A stretch of DNA of 38,569 nucleotides from Bacillota bacterium (GTDB lineage Bacteria; Bacillota; Clostridia; Clostridiales; Clostridiaceae): assembly GCA_017861315.1 (NCBI GenBank), contig JAGFXP010000017.1, forward strand, positions 1-38,569. Reading direction: 5' to 3'. This document shows positions 25,438-34,008 of this stretch, in pieces. The stretch's first letter is position 1. Each line of letters opens with the position of its first letter. The position numbers were made by a program, and so were the translations under genes. The notes under the pieces are model-generated. The model saw nothing but the letters and a program-made list of their open reading frames with translations, was not told the DNA's origin and searched no databases.

Positions 25438-26319
25438 TTATTCAACCTTAATATTGTTCTCCCTCGCATAATAGAAAAGGTACTGCTGGGCAAATCCGGA
25501 TAATTCGCCGAACTTGTCTATTCCAAACTCCCTTATCTTCTTAAGCGAGACATCCGGGGCAAGATAGAAATGCTGCATAGCCCTTTTGACCCAAACATCC
25601 ACAGGAAATGCCGAATGCTTGCCCATGGAGAAAAGCATGATGCAGTCTGCGACCTTCGGCCCCACCCCCGCGAACTTCTGAAGCTCTTTGTGACAATCCT
25701 CAGAGTCCTGACTGCATATCCAACCGATATCCGCGCTATTCCTGTATATTGCGTCAACGGTAGCCTTGATGTATTTCGCCCTGAAGCCCAGGCCGCAGGC
25801 GGCAAGTTCCTCCAGGTTAGCATACTTGATTTCATCAAGTTCCGGGAAAGAATAGTATTCCTTCCCCTTATAAACAAGCTTTTTACCCCATTTCTCGCTT
25901 ATCCTCTTTATCCCCCTCTTGATCATCGGTATCCTGTTGTTAGAGGAAATGATAAACGACAGGATCATCTCGAAGGGCTCCTGGTTCAGTATCCTGATTC
26001 CGTGCCCGAATTCCACGGATTTCTTGAGCAAGGCATCCCTGCTCAGAATCTCCTTTATGGTCCCGTAGTCCCTGTAGAGGTCGAAATAATCCGCCCAGAT
26101 CTCCCTGAACTCCTCTTCCGTCGTATTGTAGAGCAGGACATCATCATCCTTTTTTTCAACCTCAAGAACCCTTCCGAAAGCCACGCCTATGTAGCTGCCG
26201 TTCTCCTGCCTGTCCCAGCGGAAGCACTGCCCGCATTCGAAAATATGCTCAGGCTCAAAATTCCTGACCTGATGCACGGTGATCCCTCCGTTAAAACAGC
26301 TCACATATCCAAAATCCAT
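25438..26319 (-). CDS. ogg: 8-oxoguanine DNA glycosylase/AP lyase (OGG1 type)
   Basis: Removes oxidised guanine opposite cytosine from DNA and cuts the abasic site. The 293-residue protein has the OGG N-terminal domain with the ECGQCFRW signature. A helix-hairpin-helix follows, GVGPKVADCIML, carrying the catalytic lysine, and then the catalytic aspartate in FPVDVWVKR. Many clostridial relatives are annotated as DNA-3-methyladenine glycosylase 2, but the K...PVD pair and CGQCFRW support OGG1 type. The ATG follows AAGGAG by seven bases. The start lies only 27 bases after the perfect terminator of nfnAB, so expression depends on terminator read-through or on a promoter I do not see. Confidence 0.92.
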   Translation of the reverse strand: MDFGYVSCFNGGITVHQVRNFEPEHIFECGQCFRWDRQENGSYIGVAFGRVLEVEKKDDDVLLYNTTEEEFREIWADYFDLYRDYGTIKEILSRDALLKKSVEFGHGIRILNQEPFEMILSFIISSNNRIPMIKRGIKRISEKWGKKLVYKGKEYYSFPELDEIKYANLEELAACGLGFRAKYIKATVDAIYRNSADIGWICSQDSEDCHKELQKFAGVGPKVADCIMLFSMGKHSAFPVDVWVKRAMQHFYLAPDVSLKKIREFGIDKFGELSGFAQQYLFYYARENNIKVE

Positions 26320-26346
26320 TTTATTACTCCTTGAACAAAAATGTTT

Positions 26347-26381
26347 AAAAAGCTGTATTAGAAGATCTAATACAGCTTTTT
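26347..26381. terminator. bidirectional intrinsic terminator after nfnB
   Basis: A perfect 15-bp stem (26347-26361 with 26367-26381) and a five-base loop, with five T at either end. It begins one base after the nfnB stop codon. Confidence 0.9.
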
Positions 26382-26382
26382 A

Positions 26383-27765
26383 CTATTTGCTTAAATATTC
26401 GTCGATAGCCTTGGCAGCCTTTTTACCAGCCCCCATGGCCAGTATTACAGTAGCAGCGCCTGTGACGGCATCTCCTCCAGCATATACCTTTTCCTTTGTA
26501 GTCAAGCCTGTCTCTTCATCAGCCACAAGGCACTGTCTCTTTGTTATGTCGAGGCCCTTTGTAGTTGAAGATATCAGCGGATTAGGGGATGTTCCCAGTG
26601 ACATTATCACCGTGTCTACATCTATCACGAACTCGCTGCCTTTTATTTCAACAGGCCTTCTTCTTCCGGATGCGTCCGGCTCGCCCAGCTCCATCTTCAC
26701 GCACTTCATTCCCTTAACCCAGCCTTTTTCATCGCCGAGTATCTCAACAGGGTTTGTAAGAAGGTCGAAGATTATACCTTCCTCCTTAGCGTGGTGCACC
26801 TCCTCAACTCTCGCAGGAAGCTCCTCTTCCGACCTTCTGTACACTATGTGCACTTCGGCGCCCAGTCTGAGAGCTGTTCTCGCTGCATCCATAGCAACAT
26901 TTCCGCCACCTACGACAGCGACTTTTTTGCCAGGCCTTATCGGAGTGTCGTAGTCAGCCTTGAAGGCTTTCATCAGGTTGTTCCTTGTAAGGAACTCGTT
27001 GGCAGAGTAAACTCCGTTAAGGTTTTCGCCAGGGATTCCCATGAATTTAGGTAGTCCTGCACCCGAGCCTACGAATACCGCATCGAATTTTTCTTCATTT
27101 ATAAGTTCGTCTATTGTCACAGTCCTGCCTATTATCACGTTTGTTTCTATTTTTACGCCCAGCTTTTTCAGGTTCTCTATCTCAGTCTTTACCACGGTGT
27201 CCTTCGGAAGCCTGAACTCAGGTATTCCGTAAACCAGCACTCCGCCCGGCTCATGGAGGGCTTCGAATATCGTCACTTCGTAACCAAGCTTAGCAAGGTC
27301 TCCGGCAGCAGTAAGACCTGCAGGGCCGCTTCCTATTACAGCAACCTTTTTGCCGTTCTTTGGCTTTGTTTCTGACAGGTCCACTTTGTTCTCCCTTGAC
27401 CAGTCAGCAACAAATCTCTCAAGCTTTCCAATGGATACAGGCTCGCCTTTTATGCCGAGGACGCATCTTTCTTCGCACTGGACTTCCTGAGGGCATACTC
27501 TTCCGCATACCGCAGGCAGTGCGCTAGACTGTGCTATGACCTTTGCAGCCTGTTCGAATTCACCGGCCTTAACGCACTGGATGAATGCAGGTATGTCTAT
27601 AGCTACCGGGCATCCGCCAACACACGGCTTGTTTTTGCAGTTGAGGCATCTTGCCGCTTCCTGCATAGCTTCTTCAGCTGAATATCCGAGGCAAACCTCG
27701 TCGAAGTTTGTTGCCCTTACCTTAGGATCCTGTTCTTTAACCGGAACTTTTTTCATTCTGTCCAT
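26383..27765 (-). CDS. nfnB: NfnB-type large subunit of NADH-dependent ferredoxin:NADP+ oxidoreductase (GltD-like)
   Basis: With NfnA this forms the flavin-based electron-bifurcating transhydrogenase that couples NADPH oxidation to reduction of NAD+ and ferredoxin, or the reverse. The 460-residue protein has N-terminal cysteines for two [4Fe-4S] clusters (CLNCKNKPCVGGCP and CGRVCPQEVQCEERC). An FAD-binding GSGPAGLTAAGDL motif follows, then EPGGVLVYGIPEFRLPK, an NADP-type Rossmann motif VVGGGNVAMDAARTALRLGA with YRRSEEELPAR, and the final YAGGDAVTGAATVI. The same fold is annotated as glutamate synthase small subunit; the adjacent NfnA argues against that. The ATG overlaps the nfnA stop (TAATG), and the GGAGGTGA ribosome binding site lies inside the end of nfnA. 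Confidence 0.93.
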   Translation of the reverse strand: MDRMKKVPVKEQDPKVRATNFDEVCLGYSAEEAMQEAARCLNCKNKPCVGGCPVAIDIPAFIQCVKAGEFEQAAKVIAQSSALPAVCGRVCPQEVQCEERCVLGIKGEPVSIGKLERFVADWSRENKVDLSETKPKNGKKVAVIGSGPAGLTAAGDLAKLGYEVTIFEALHEPGGVLVYGIPEFRLPKDTVVKTEIENLKKLGVKIETNVIIGRTVTIDELINEEKFDAVFVGSGAGLPKFMGIPGENLNGVYSANEFLTRNNLMKAFKADYDTPIRPGKKVAVVGGGNVAMDAARTALRLGAEVHIVYRRSEEELPARVEEVHHAKEEGIIFDLLTNPVEILGDEKGWVKGMKCVKMELGEPDASGRRRPVEIKGSEFVIDVDTVIMSLGTSPNPLISSTTKGLDITKRQCLVADEETGLTTKEKVYAGGDAVTGAATVILAMGAGKKAAKAIDEYLSK

Positions 27766-28655
27766 TATTTGTCACCTCCGCAGCCGCATCCACCGTGATG
27801 ATGGGTGTCGCCTTCTTCAAACTCAAGAAGCTTCTTTCCTTCTTCAGTTTTGTAAAGTGTCTGCCTTCTCATTGACTCGTCAAAATCCACGAGATGCCCG
27901 TCGAATTCAGGACCGTCAACGCAGGCAAATTTGACCTCGTCGCCTATTGTGACCCTGCAGGCACCGCACATGCCCGTGCCGTCAACCATTATAGGGTTAA
28001 GGCTGACGATTGTCTGTATTCCCTGTTCTTTTGTATATTTAGCTACGAACTTCATCATTATCATTGGTCCGATAGCGATGACAAGGTCGTAACCCATTTT
28101 CTCGTCTTCAACCTTCTCCTTGAGCAGGTCTGTAACAAAACCCTTGTAGCCGTATGAACCGTCGTCTGTTGCCACAAACAGGTTTCCAGCAACTGCCTTC
28201 ATCTCGTCTTCAAGGATTAGCATATCCTTTGACTTGCAGCCTACGATAACATCAGCCTGAACTCCGTGTTCATGGAGCCACTTCACCTGAGGGTATACAG
28301 GCGCTGCGCCGACGCCGCCGGCAACAAATATTATCTTCTTCTTTTTCAGCTCTTCGATGTCCTCATGGACCAGCTCCGAAGGCTGTCCCAGAGGTCCTAC
28401 GAAGTCTGCAAAGCAGTCTCCAGCCTCATATTCCGCCATCCTTTTTGTGGATGCGCCCATTGTCTGGAACACTATCGTGATTGTTCCTCTCTCCTTGTCG
28501 ATGTCGCAGATCGTGAGTGGGATTCTCTCACCTTTTTCGTCCATCTTCACTATGACGAACTGTCCCGGGTAGGAAGATTTTGCTACCCTAGGCGCTTCAA
28601 CATCCATAAGATAGATGTTTGGCGCAACTACTCTTTTTGCCACAATCTTGTACAT
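27765..28655 (-). CDS. nfnA: NfnA-type small subunit (FAD/[2Fe-2S] protein)
   Basis: The small subunit of the bifurcating NADH:ferredoxin/NADP+ oxidoreductase; it binds NAD(H), FAD and a [2Fe-2S] cluster. The 296-residue protein has a ferredoxin-reductase-like N-terminal FAD domain (SYPGQFVIVKMDEKGERIPLT), the NAD domain VAGGVGAAPVYPQVKWL, and the cluster-binding MCGACRVTI with the later FACVDGPEF cysteine. The last residues form an unusual HHHGGCGCGG tail that could bind metal. GGAGGAG lies six bases before the ATG. First gene of nfnA-nfnB, directly downstream of rex on the same strand but separated by a terminator. Confidence 0.93.
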   Translation of the reverse strand: MYKIVAKRVVAPNIYLMDVEAPRVAKSSYPGQFVIVKMDEKGERIPLTICDIDKERGTITIVFQTMGASTKRMAEYEAGDCFADFVGPLGQPSELVHEDIEELKKKKIIFVAGGVGAAPVYPQVKWLHEHGVQADVIVGCKSKDMLILEDEMKAVAGNLFVATDDGSYGYKGFVTDLLKEKVEDEKMGYDLVIAIGPMIMMKFVAKYTKEQGIQTIVSLNPIMVDGTGMCGACRVTIGDEVKFACVDGPEFDGHLVDFDESMRRQTLYKTEEGKKLLEFEEGDTHHHGGCGCGGDK

Positions 28656-28712
28656 TTCATTCTCCTCCTGTGTAAATTAAATATAAATTAAAAAAAGCAT
28701 CAAAACACTTTA

Positions 28713-28721
28713 ATTATAGCA
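28713..28721 (-). promoter_or_regulatory. extended -10 promoter for nfnAB
   Basis: TGCTATAAT on the minus strand, a consensus extended -10, lies about 58 bases before nfnA and just after the rex terminator. No clear -35 and no convincing Rex site are seen around it. Confidence 0.5.
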
Positions 28722-28734
28722 TATGATAAAGAAA

Positions 28735-28769
28735 AAAACACAAAAATCAAAAATTGATTTCTGTGTTTT
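28735..28769 (-). terminator. intrinsic terminator after rex
   Basis: A 15-bp AT-rich stem (28735-28749 with 28755-28769, one G-U on the minus strand) with a five-base loop, followed by further T. It lies about 14 bases after the rex stop. Confidence 0.7.
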
Positions 28770-28783
28770 CACGGCTTAAAAAA

Positions 28784-29422
28784 CTATTTTTCAGTCTTTT
28801 CATTAAGCAGGCATGTTATGGTCAGCAGGCTGTCTATCAGATGCACATTCTCTATAACGATGCCATCGGGAACGTTAAGATCGACAGGCGCGAAGTTCCA
28901 TATAGCCTTAATTCCGTTTTCCGCCAGAGTATCGCATACACTCTGGGCAGCTCTCCCCGGAACACAAAGGATCGCTATCGAAACATCGTTCTCCTTAATG
29001 TAGCTGTCCAGCGTGTCGATGTCCCTGATTTCTACGTCCCTGATTTTTATTCCGATCAGTTTTGGATTCACATCGAAGATTGCATCGATATCGAACCCGA
29101 AGCTTTCGAAGTTTGAGTAGTTTGCCAGTGCCTGTCCGATATTTCCCGCACCTATTATGACAATCTTGTAGTCCCTTGACAGTCCGAGAATGTTGCTTAT
29201 CTGTGCGTACAGGTCCTTTACATTGTACCCGTAGCCCTGCTGGCCGAAGTCTCCGAAGCAGTTCAGATCCTGCCTTATCTGCGATGCAGTGAATCCGATC
29301 CTCTCTCCAAGCTCTTTGGACGATATTCTGTCCACTTCATTCCTTATCAAATCTCCCAGATATCTATGGTATTTAGGCAGTCTTCTTATTACCGCCATGG
29401 AAATGTTTCTTTTTTTCTCCAT
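28784..29422 (-). CDS. rex: redox-sensing transcriptional repressor Rex
   Basis: Rex represses fermentative and respiratory genes when NADH/NAD+ is low and leaves DNA when NADH binds. The 212-residue protein has the N-terminal winged helix (ISMAVIRRLPKYHRYLGDL, TASQIRQDLNCFGDFGQQGYGY), a Rossmann NAD(H) domain (IIGAGNIGQALANY, FDVNPKLIG) and the C-terminal swapped helix. AGAGGTG precedes the ATG. It lies directly upstream of nfnAB and near the hydrogenase, all of which are plausible targets, but I could not identify a clear Rex operator in the window. Confidence 0.97.
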   Translation of the reverse strand: MEKKRNISMAVIRRLPKYHRYLGDLIRNEVDRISSKELGERIGFTASQIRQDLNCFGDFGQQGYGYNVKDLYAQISNILGLSRDYKIVIIGAGNIGQALANYSNFESFGFDIDAIFDVNPKLIGIKIRDVEIRDIDTLDSYIKENDVSIAILCVPGRAAQSVCDTLAENGIKAIWNFAPVDLNVPDGIVIENVHLIDSLLTITCLLNEKTEK

Positions 29423-29452
29423 AATGCACCTCTTGCTAAATAGTTTGAATAT

Positions 29453-29461
29453 ATTTTATCA
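29453..29461 (-). promoter_or_regulatory. candidate extended -10 promoter for rex
   Basis: TGATAAAAT on the minus strand about 31 bases before the rex start. The surrounding sequence is very AT-rich, so the choice of -10 is uncertain. Confidence 0.35.
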
Positions 29462-29554
29462 TATATTATGCAGCAATACACATTTTTTAAAAAAATTTTA
29501 CTACAAAAATGACTATCAACATAGTAAAATAGTAATGTTAAGGACGGTGATATT

Positions 29555-31468
29555 ATGGTAATACTCAGCTGCAAAGACATTGTGAAAAGCTTTGGCGTGG
29601 AATTGCTTTTAGATAAAGTAACCTTTAATATAAATGACGGTGAAAAGATTGGCCTCATAGGCCCCAACGGAGCAGGCAAATCAAGCCTGTTCAAAATACT
29701 GACGGGAGAGCTGGATTACGACAGCGGCGAAATTTTCGTCGATAAAAGCAAGACGGTGGGCTACCTTTCGCAGCACCTTTCGCTTGCTCCGGAGAATACG
29801 GTTTTCGAAGAACTCCAGCTTGTTTTTGATGACCTGATCAGGCTTGAACAGAAGCTTCACAGTCTCGAAAACGAGATGAACAAGCCATACGACTCTGAGA
29901 ACGAGGCTTTCCACAACAAGCTCATAAAGGATTACACAACAAGCTCCGAGCTTTACATGAACAGGGGCGGTTTTGTTTTCAGGGCTGAAATAAGCAAGGT
30001 TCTCAAGGGACTTGGGTTTTCCGAAGATGACAGCCAGCTCAGGATAAGCGTCTTGAGCGGAGGCCAGAAGACAAGGGTAGCTCTCTGCAAGCTCCTGCTG
30101 ATTAAGCCCGACATACTCCTGCTGGACGAGCCTACTAACCACCTGGACCTTGAAGCAATAGAATGGCTTGAGGAATATCTGAATGTATACAGAGGAACAA
30201 TAATCCTGATCTCCCACGACAGATTTTTCCTGGATTCAATAACGAACAAGACCTTTGAACTCCTGGGAGGAAAGGTGAATCCGTACAACGGCAACTATAC
30301 AGCCTTTGTTGAGCTGAAGAAGAAGGACTACGAAATACAGCTGAAGGCCTACAATCTTCAAAAGGCCGAGATCAAAAGGCAGGAGGACATAATTGAGAGG
30401 TACCGCTCCTTCAACAGGGAAAAGAGCATCAAGGCTGCGGAAAGCAGGCAGAGGGCTCTCGACAAGGTGGATAGGCTGACGGCTCCGGTCAAGGAAAAAA
30501 AGATAACCAAGATCAATTTTGAAACGCAGATAAAGAGCGGCAACGATGTTCTCCACATTGAGGGTCTTAGCAAAGCATATGATGACAGGGTTCTCTTCGA
30601 AGACCTGAACCTGGATATCAAGAAAGGCGAAAAGATTGCGCTGATAGGAGATAACGGCATCGGCAAGACCACCCTTCTTAAGATAATCATGGGCAAAATC
30701 CCCAGCAATTCTGGCATATCGGTACTCGGCAAGAATGTTTTCATAGGCTATTACGACCAGGAGCAGTCGGATCTGGATCCCGACAAATCGATACTCGATG
30801 AGGTCTGGGATGATTTTCCCGAGCTGTCCACAACCCAGATAAGAAGCGCGCTGGCCGCCTTTCTTTTCACAGGCGACGACGTGTTCAAGAAAGTCCACCT
30901 GCTGAGCGGCGGAGAGCGGTGCAGGATAAACCTCCTCAAGCTGATGCTCTCGAAATCGAATTTCCTGCTGCTCGACGAGCCCACAAACCACCTTGACATC
31001 ATGTCGAGGGAAGCTCTCGAGGATGCTATTCTGGGCTATGACGGCACTATCCTCCTCATATCCCACGACAGATACTTCCTGAACAAGGTAATCGAGAAAA
31101 TCATCGAGCTAACCAGGACAGGATTGAACGAGTATCTCGGCAACTACAGCTATTATGTGGAGAAGAAGAAAAATCCGCTGAGATTCCAGGAGATTGAGGA
31201 ATTCTCAGGAATGACCAAAACGCAGCAGCAGAACGAGAAAAGGAAGAAGAGGGAGCTTGAAAAGCTTGAAAAGGAAAAGAAGCACAACCTGAAGGATATC
31301 GAAAAAAGGATATCTGATCTGGAAGCCCTGCTTGTATCCCTTGATGAAAAGCTCTGCCTTCCCGAGGTATACTCCAATCCTGAGGAATGCGTCAGGATTA
31401 ACATTGAAATCTCGGATTCCAAAGACGAGCTGGATAAGCTTTACGAGGAATGGGAAAGTCTGATGTAG
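29555..31468 (+). CDS. ABC-F family ATPase (YdiF/Uup-like ribosome-associated factor)
   Basis: A soluble twin-ATPase of the ABC-F family; members act on the ribosome E site to rescue stalled translation or give antibiotic protection. The 637 residues contain two ABC domains: Walker A GPNGAGKSS, signature LSGGQKTR, Walker B LLLDEPTNHLD; then GDNGIGKTT, LSGGERCR, LLLDEPTNHLD. A charged interdomain linker lies between them (about 245-320), and a C-terminal coiled coil rich in Lys/Glu (about 550-637). There is no membrane domain. The C-terminal coiled coil and length fit YdiF/Uup-like housekeeping members more than resistance proteins. The ATG follows AAGGACGGTGA. It converges on the LytR-type gene through a shared terminator. 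Confidence 0.92.
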   Translation: MVILSCKDIVKSFGVELLLDKVTFNINDGEKIGLIGPNGAGKSSLFKILTGELDYDSGEIFVDKSKTVGYLSQHLSLAPENTVFEELQLVFDDLIRLEQKLHSLENEMNKPYDSENEAFHNKLIKDYTTSSELYMNRGGFVFRAEISKVLKGLGFSEDDSQLRISVLSGGQKTRVALCKLLLIKPDILLLDEPTNHLDLEAIEWLEEYLNVYRGTIILISHDRFFLDSITNKTFELLGGKVNPYNGNYTAFVELKKKDYEIQLKAYNLQKAEIKRQEDIIERYRSFNREKSIKAAESRQRALDKVDRLTAPVKEKKITKINFETQIKSGNDVLHIEGLSKAYDDRVLFEDLNLDIKKGEKIALIGDNGIGKTTLLKIIMGKIPSNSGISVLGKNVFIGYYDQEQSDLDPDKSILDEVWDDFPELSTTQIRSALAAFLFTGDDVFKKVHLLSGGERCRINLLKLMLSKSNFLLLDEPTNHLDIMSREALEDAILGYDGTILLISHDRYFLNKVIEKIIELTRTGLNEYLGNYSYYVEKKKNPLRFQEIEEFSGMTKTQQQNEKRKKRELEKLEKEKKHNLKDIEKRISDLEALLVSLDEKLCLPEVYSNPEECVRINIEISDSKDELDKLYEEWESLM

Positions 31469-31471
31469 CTC

Positions 31472-31504
31472 AAAACCGCTATGCGATCACATAGCGGTTT
31501 TTTT
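31472..31504. terminator. shared bidirectional terminator between the ABC-F and lytR-type genes
   Basis: A perfect 12-bp stem AAAACCGCTATG / CATAGCGGTTTT with a six-base loop. T runs on the plus strand reach 31504. The stop codon of the minus-strand response regulator (31503-31505) overlaps the T run. It serves both convergent genes. Confidence 0.93.
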
Positions 31505-32270
31505 ATATCCCCAGAAGCTCCTTAAGCTTTTTTATGTTGTTTCTGCTGACCGGAATCTCCGATTTTTCCGAATCATCCATGACCAGCTTGTAGGTCCCGT
31601 TGAACCAGGCGAACATTTCCTTTATATTGTCCAGGTTCACAATGTAGCTCCTGTGTGCCCTGAAAAAATTTGTCTTCTTTTCTATCTGGCACAGGGTATC
31701 CCATGTCATGAAGCTCTTATCCCGGGTCTTTATATAGGTTTTTTCTTCCTCTATATAGCAGAAATATATATCCTTGAGGTCTATGAATATTATCTTGCCG
31801 TTCAGCTCTCCCGGCAGCTTCTTATACGAACTCTGCTTCTTTTCCAGCCTGTCCATCATCTTCGACATAAGCTCCGGCAGATCTGCCTGCTTCTTTGCCT
31901 CGTTGATTTTGTTCCTTATCCTGTCCAGAGTCATGTCCAGCCTCTGTTCATCGACAGGCTTCAAAACGTAATCCAGCGCGTTGAGCTCGAAGGCTTCTAC
32001 TGCGTGCATGCCGCAGGCAGTAAGGAATACTATTTCCGTGTCTTCGCTTTCCTGGTGTATCCTTTTGGCAAGCTCCACACCGTTCTGAAGCGGCATATTT
32101 ATATCCAGGAAAACAACATCCGGATTCAGGTCCATTATCATCTCATAGCCCTCTTCTCCATTGCAGGCCATGGCGTCCACTACGAAATCTTCGTTTTGGG
32201 TTATCAGGAACTCAAGTTCTTCAGCAGCCGGGATCTCGTCCTCTACTATGATGCACCTTATTCTACTCAT
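31503..32270 (-). CDS. LytTR-family response regulator (LytR/BtsR type)
   Basis: A 255-residue response regulator. The receiver domain (1-125) has acidic residues EDE at 10-12, the phosphoacceptor D56 in VVFLDINMP, the conserved lysine in DYVLKPVDEQRL and LTACGMHAVEAFELNALDY. The C-terminal LytTR DNA-binding domain (about 150-255) has KIIFIDLKDIYFCYIEEEKTYI and FFRAHRSYIVNLDNI. The gene start overlaps the end of the sensor kinase gene by eight bases, so the pair is translationally coupled. The likely target is the divergent CstA-family gene, by analogy to BtsR-btsT and LytSR-type pyruvate systems. Confidence 0.93.
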   Translation of the reverse strand: MSRIRCIIVEDEIPAAEELEFLITQNEDFVVDAMACNGEEGYEMIMDLNPDVVFLDINMPLQNGVELAKRIHQESEDTEIVFLTACGMHAVEAFELNALDYVLKPVDEQRLDMTLDRIRNKINEAKKQADLPELMSKMMDRLEKKQSSYKKLPGELNGKIIFIDLKDIYFCYIEEEKTYIKTRDKSFMTWDTLCQIEKKTNFFRAHRSYIVNLDNIKEMFAWFNGTYKLVMDDSEKSEIPVSRNNIKKLKELLGI

Positions 32271-33921
32271 CCGTCTCCATGACCTCCTTGTTCATTCTGA
32301 AACTGACCTTTGTACCCGATCCCGCTGCGGAACTTATCTCAAGCCCGTTGAAATTCGGGTAGATGATCTTAAGCCTTTCATTTACGTTGTCGAGGCCAAT
32401 GCCCGGCCAGAAGGTGGTGATCTCCTCCACTTTCTCCATGTTCATGCCGACGCCGTCATCTACAACAGAAAAACCGATAATATCTCCCAGGGATTCCGCC
32501 TTTACCGTGACGGTTCCCCCTTCAGCCTTTGGGAGTATACCGTGTTTTATGGAATTTTCCACCAGCGGCTGAAGGACAAAAGCAGGCATTTTTGCATTCT
32601 CAAGCCCTTCAGGTATATCTATGTTTATGACCAGCCTGTCCCCGAACCTGGCTTTTTCGATGGAAAGATATGAGTTCAGGAAGTTAATCTCTCTCTCCAG
32701 TGTGACAAAGTCTTCCCTCCTGTTAAGGGTCTGCCTGAAATAGTTGGAAAGGTCAATTATTAGCTCCCTTGCCCTCACAGGGTTTGTCCTGCAGAAGGAG
32801 GCGATGGTATTCAGCGCGTTGAAAAGGAAATGCGGCTCTATCTGAGCTCTGAGGGCCCTGAATTCTGCAACATAGGCCTCATGCGCCAGGACATTCAGCT
32901 TGTGTATCTCCACCTGGGTGGATAGAAGCCCGCTCAGCTCTTTCGCATAGTTCGCAAAGTAGCCGTCCCTAAGGATCTTCTCGGACTTCAGCTGGTGTCC
33001 TATCACCCCTTCAAAGTTGCTGTCAATGCCGTATATAGGCACGCAGTAAAACAGGATCTTTTTCTCCCCGTTCACGAAGGTTATTGTCCCGAAACCGGGA
33101 TCCTTGTAATAATTATTCAGGTTTTTGTTTAGGATCTCTTCGTTAATAAGGTCTCCGTTATAGGCTAGCAGCTCTTTGCCGTCTGCAACGAACGCAGCTT
33201 CCACATCTCCAATTTCGCATATTATTTCCGCGACATGCCCTGCCGTATTCCTGTCCAAACCGTTTCTGAGGTAATTGATAGTCCTGCCGGCAATATTGAG
33301 CACCTTCTGAGACTGGACCGCTCCGATTCTGGCAAAATCTTCCTTTGCATTCTTTATTATCAGGATGAACACAGCTACTCCAAGCGAGTTTATTATTATC
33401 ATAGGCAATCCGATAATCTTAACCAGTTCGACGCTGGCTTCCAGGGGTCTTGCTATTGTTAAAACTATGAGCATCTGAAGCATTTCTGCGAGCAAAGCGC
33501 CGATAAACCCGGTGCCAACGCTCAATCCCCTGTCTTTTGAATATTTTCTCGCAGCCGCACCCATCAGGCCTTCCGCTATCGTTGCAACCGCACAGGCAGT
33601 GGCGGTAAACCCTCCGAAAGTATACCTGTGTCCGCCAGCTATAGCTCCGACCAGGATGCCCATTACGGGTCCTCCCATATAGCCGGCCATGAATGCTCCT
33701 ATGGGCCTGGTATTTGCAAGCGCGAACGGTTCGACGCCAACACCGGTATAGGTTCCTATTATAGACAGAGTGCTGAAGAACAAGATCATGCCTGCCTTGT
33801 CTTTCACCGTAAGTTCATCCTTCACCATGTTCCTGAAAAGATGTGTCTGGTTGTATATGTATGCCGCAAGGGCAATTAAAGCCATCCTCTCCAGCAGCTG
33901 AACAAACAAATTAATATCCAA
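32263..33921 (-). CDS. LytS/BtsS-type sensor histidine kinase (5TMR_LYT)
   Basis: A membrane sensor kinase of 552 residues. The N-terminal 5TMR_LYT domain (about 1-195) carries the hallmark NTRPIGAFMAGYMGGPVMGILVGAIAGGHRY region. A GAF-like domain follows (about 225-315). The His_kinase domain has the phosphoacceptor H364 in QIEPHFLFNALNTIASF, and the HATPase domain has IKHGI and DDGVGM. LytS-type kinases BtsS and B. subtilis LytS sense pyruvate. I place the start at the TTG at 33921, five bases after GGAGGGG, because the frame upstream has no other start with a ribosome binding site. A TATAAT at 33957-33952 would be its -10. It is divergent from the transporter gene. Confidence 0.93.
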   Translation of the reverse strand: MDINLFVQLLERMALIALAAYIYNQTHLFRNMVKDELTVKDKAGMILFFSTLSIIGTYTGVGVEPFALANTRPIGAFMAGYMGGPVMGILVGAIAGGHRYTFGGFTATACAVATIAEGLMGAAARKYSKDRGLSVGTGFIGALLAEMLQMLIVLTIARPLEASVELVKIIGLPMIIINSLGVAVFILIIKNAKEDFARIGAVQSQKVLNIAGRTINYLRNGLDRNTAGHVAEIICEIGDVEAAFVADGKELLAYNGDLINEEILNKNLNNYYKDPGFGTITFVNGEKKILFYCVPIYGIDSNFEGVIGHQLKSEKILRDGYFANYAKELSGLLSTQVEIHKLNVLAHEAYVAEFRALRAQIEPHFLFNALNTIASFCRTNPVRARELIIDLSNYFRQTLNRREDFVTLEREINFLNSYLSIEKARFGDRLVINIDIPEGLENAKMPAFVLQPLVENSIKHGILPKAEGGTVTVKAESLGDIIGFSVVDDGVGMNMEKVEEITTFWPGIGLDNVNERLKIIYPNFNGLEISSAAGSGTKVSFRMNKEVMETDE

Positions 33922-34008
33922 AATTACCCCTCCAAAAATACGCTCTAATTTATTATATATCAAACAAAAAAATTATTAAAATGTTTTTTCAAACACCCCC
34001 CTTTAAAT

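Noticed and set aside
28656..28734. Rex operator between rex and nfnA, or near the hydrogenase promoter
   Set aside because: I looked for the TTGTGAA/TTGTTAA-type inverted repeat. Only AT-rich half-site-like pieces such as TTGATAA occur; none has a paired arm at the right spacing.
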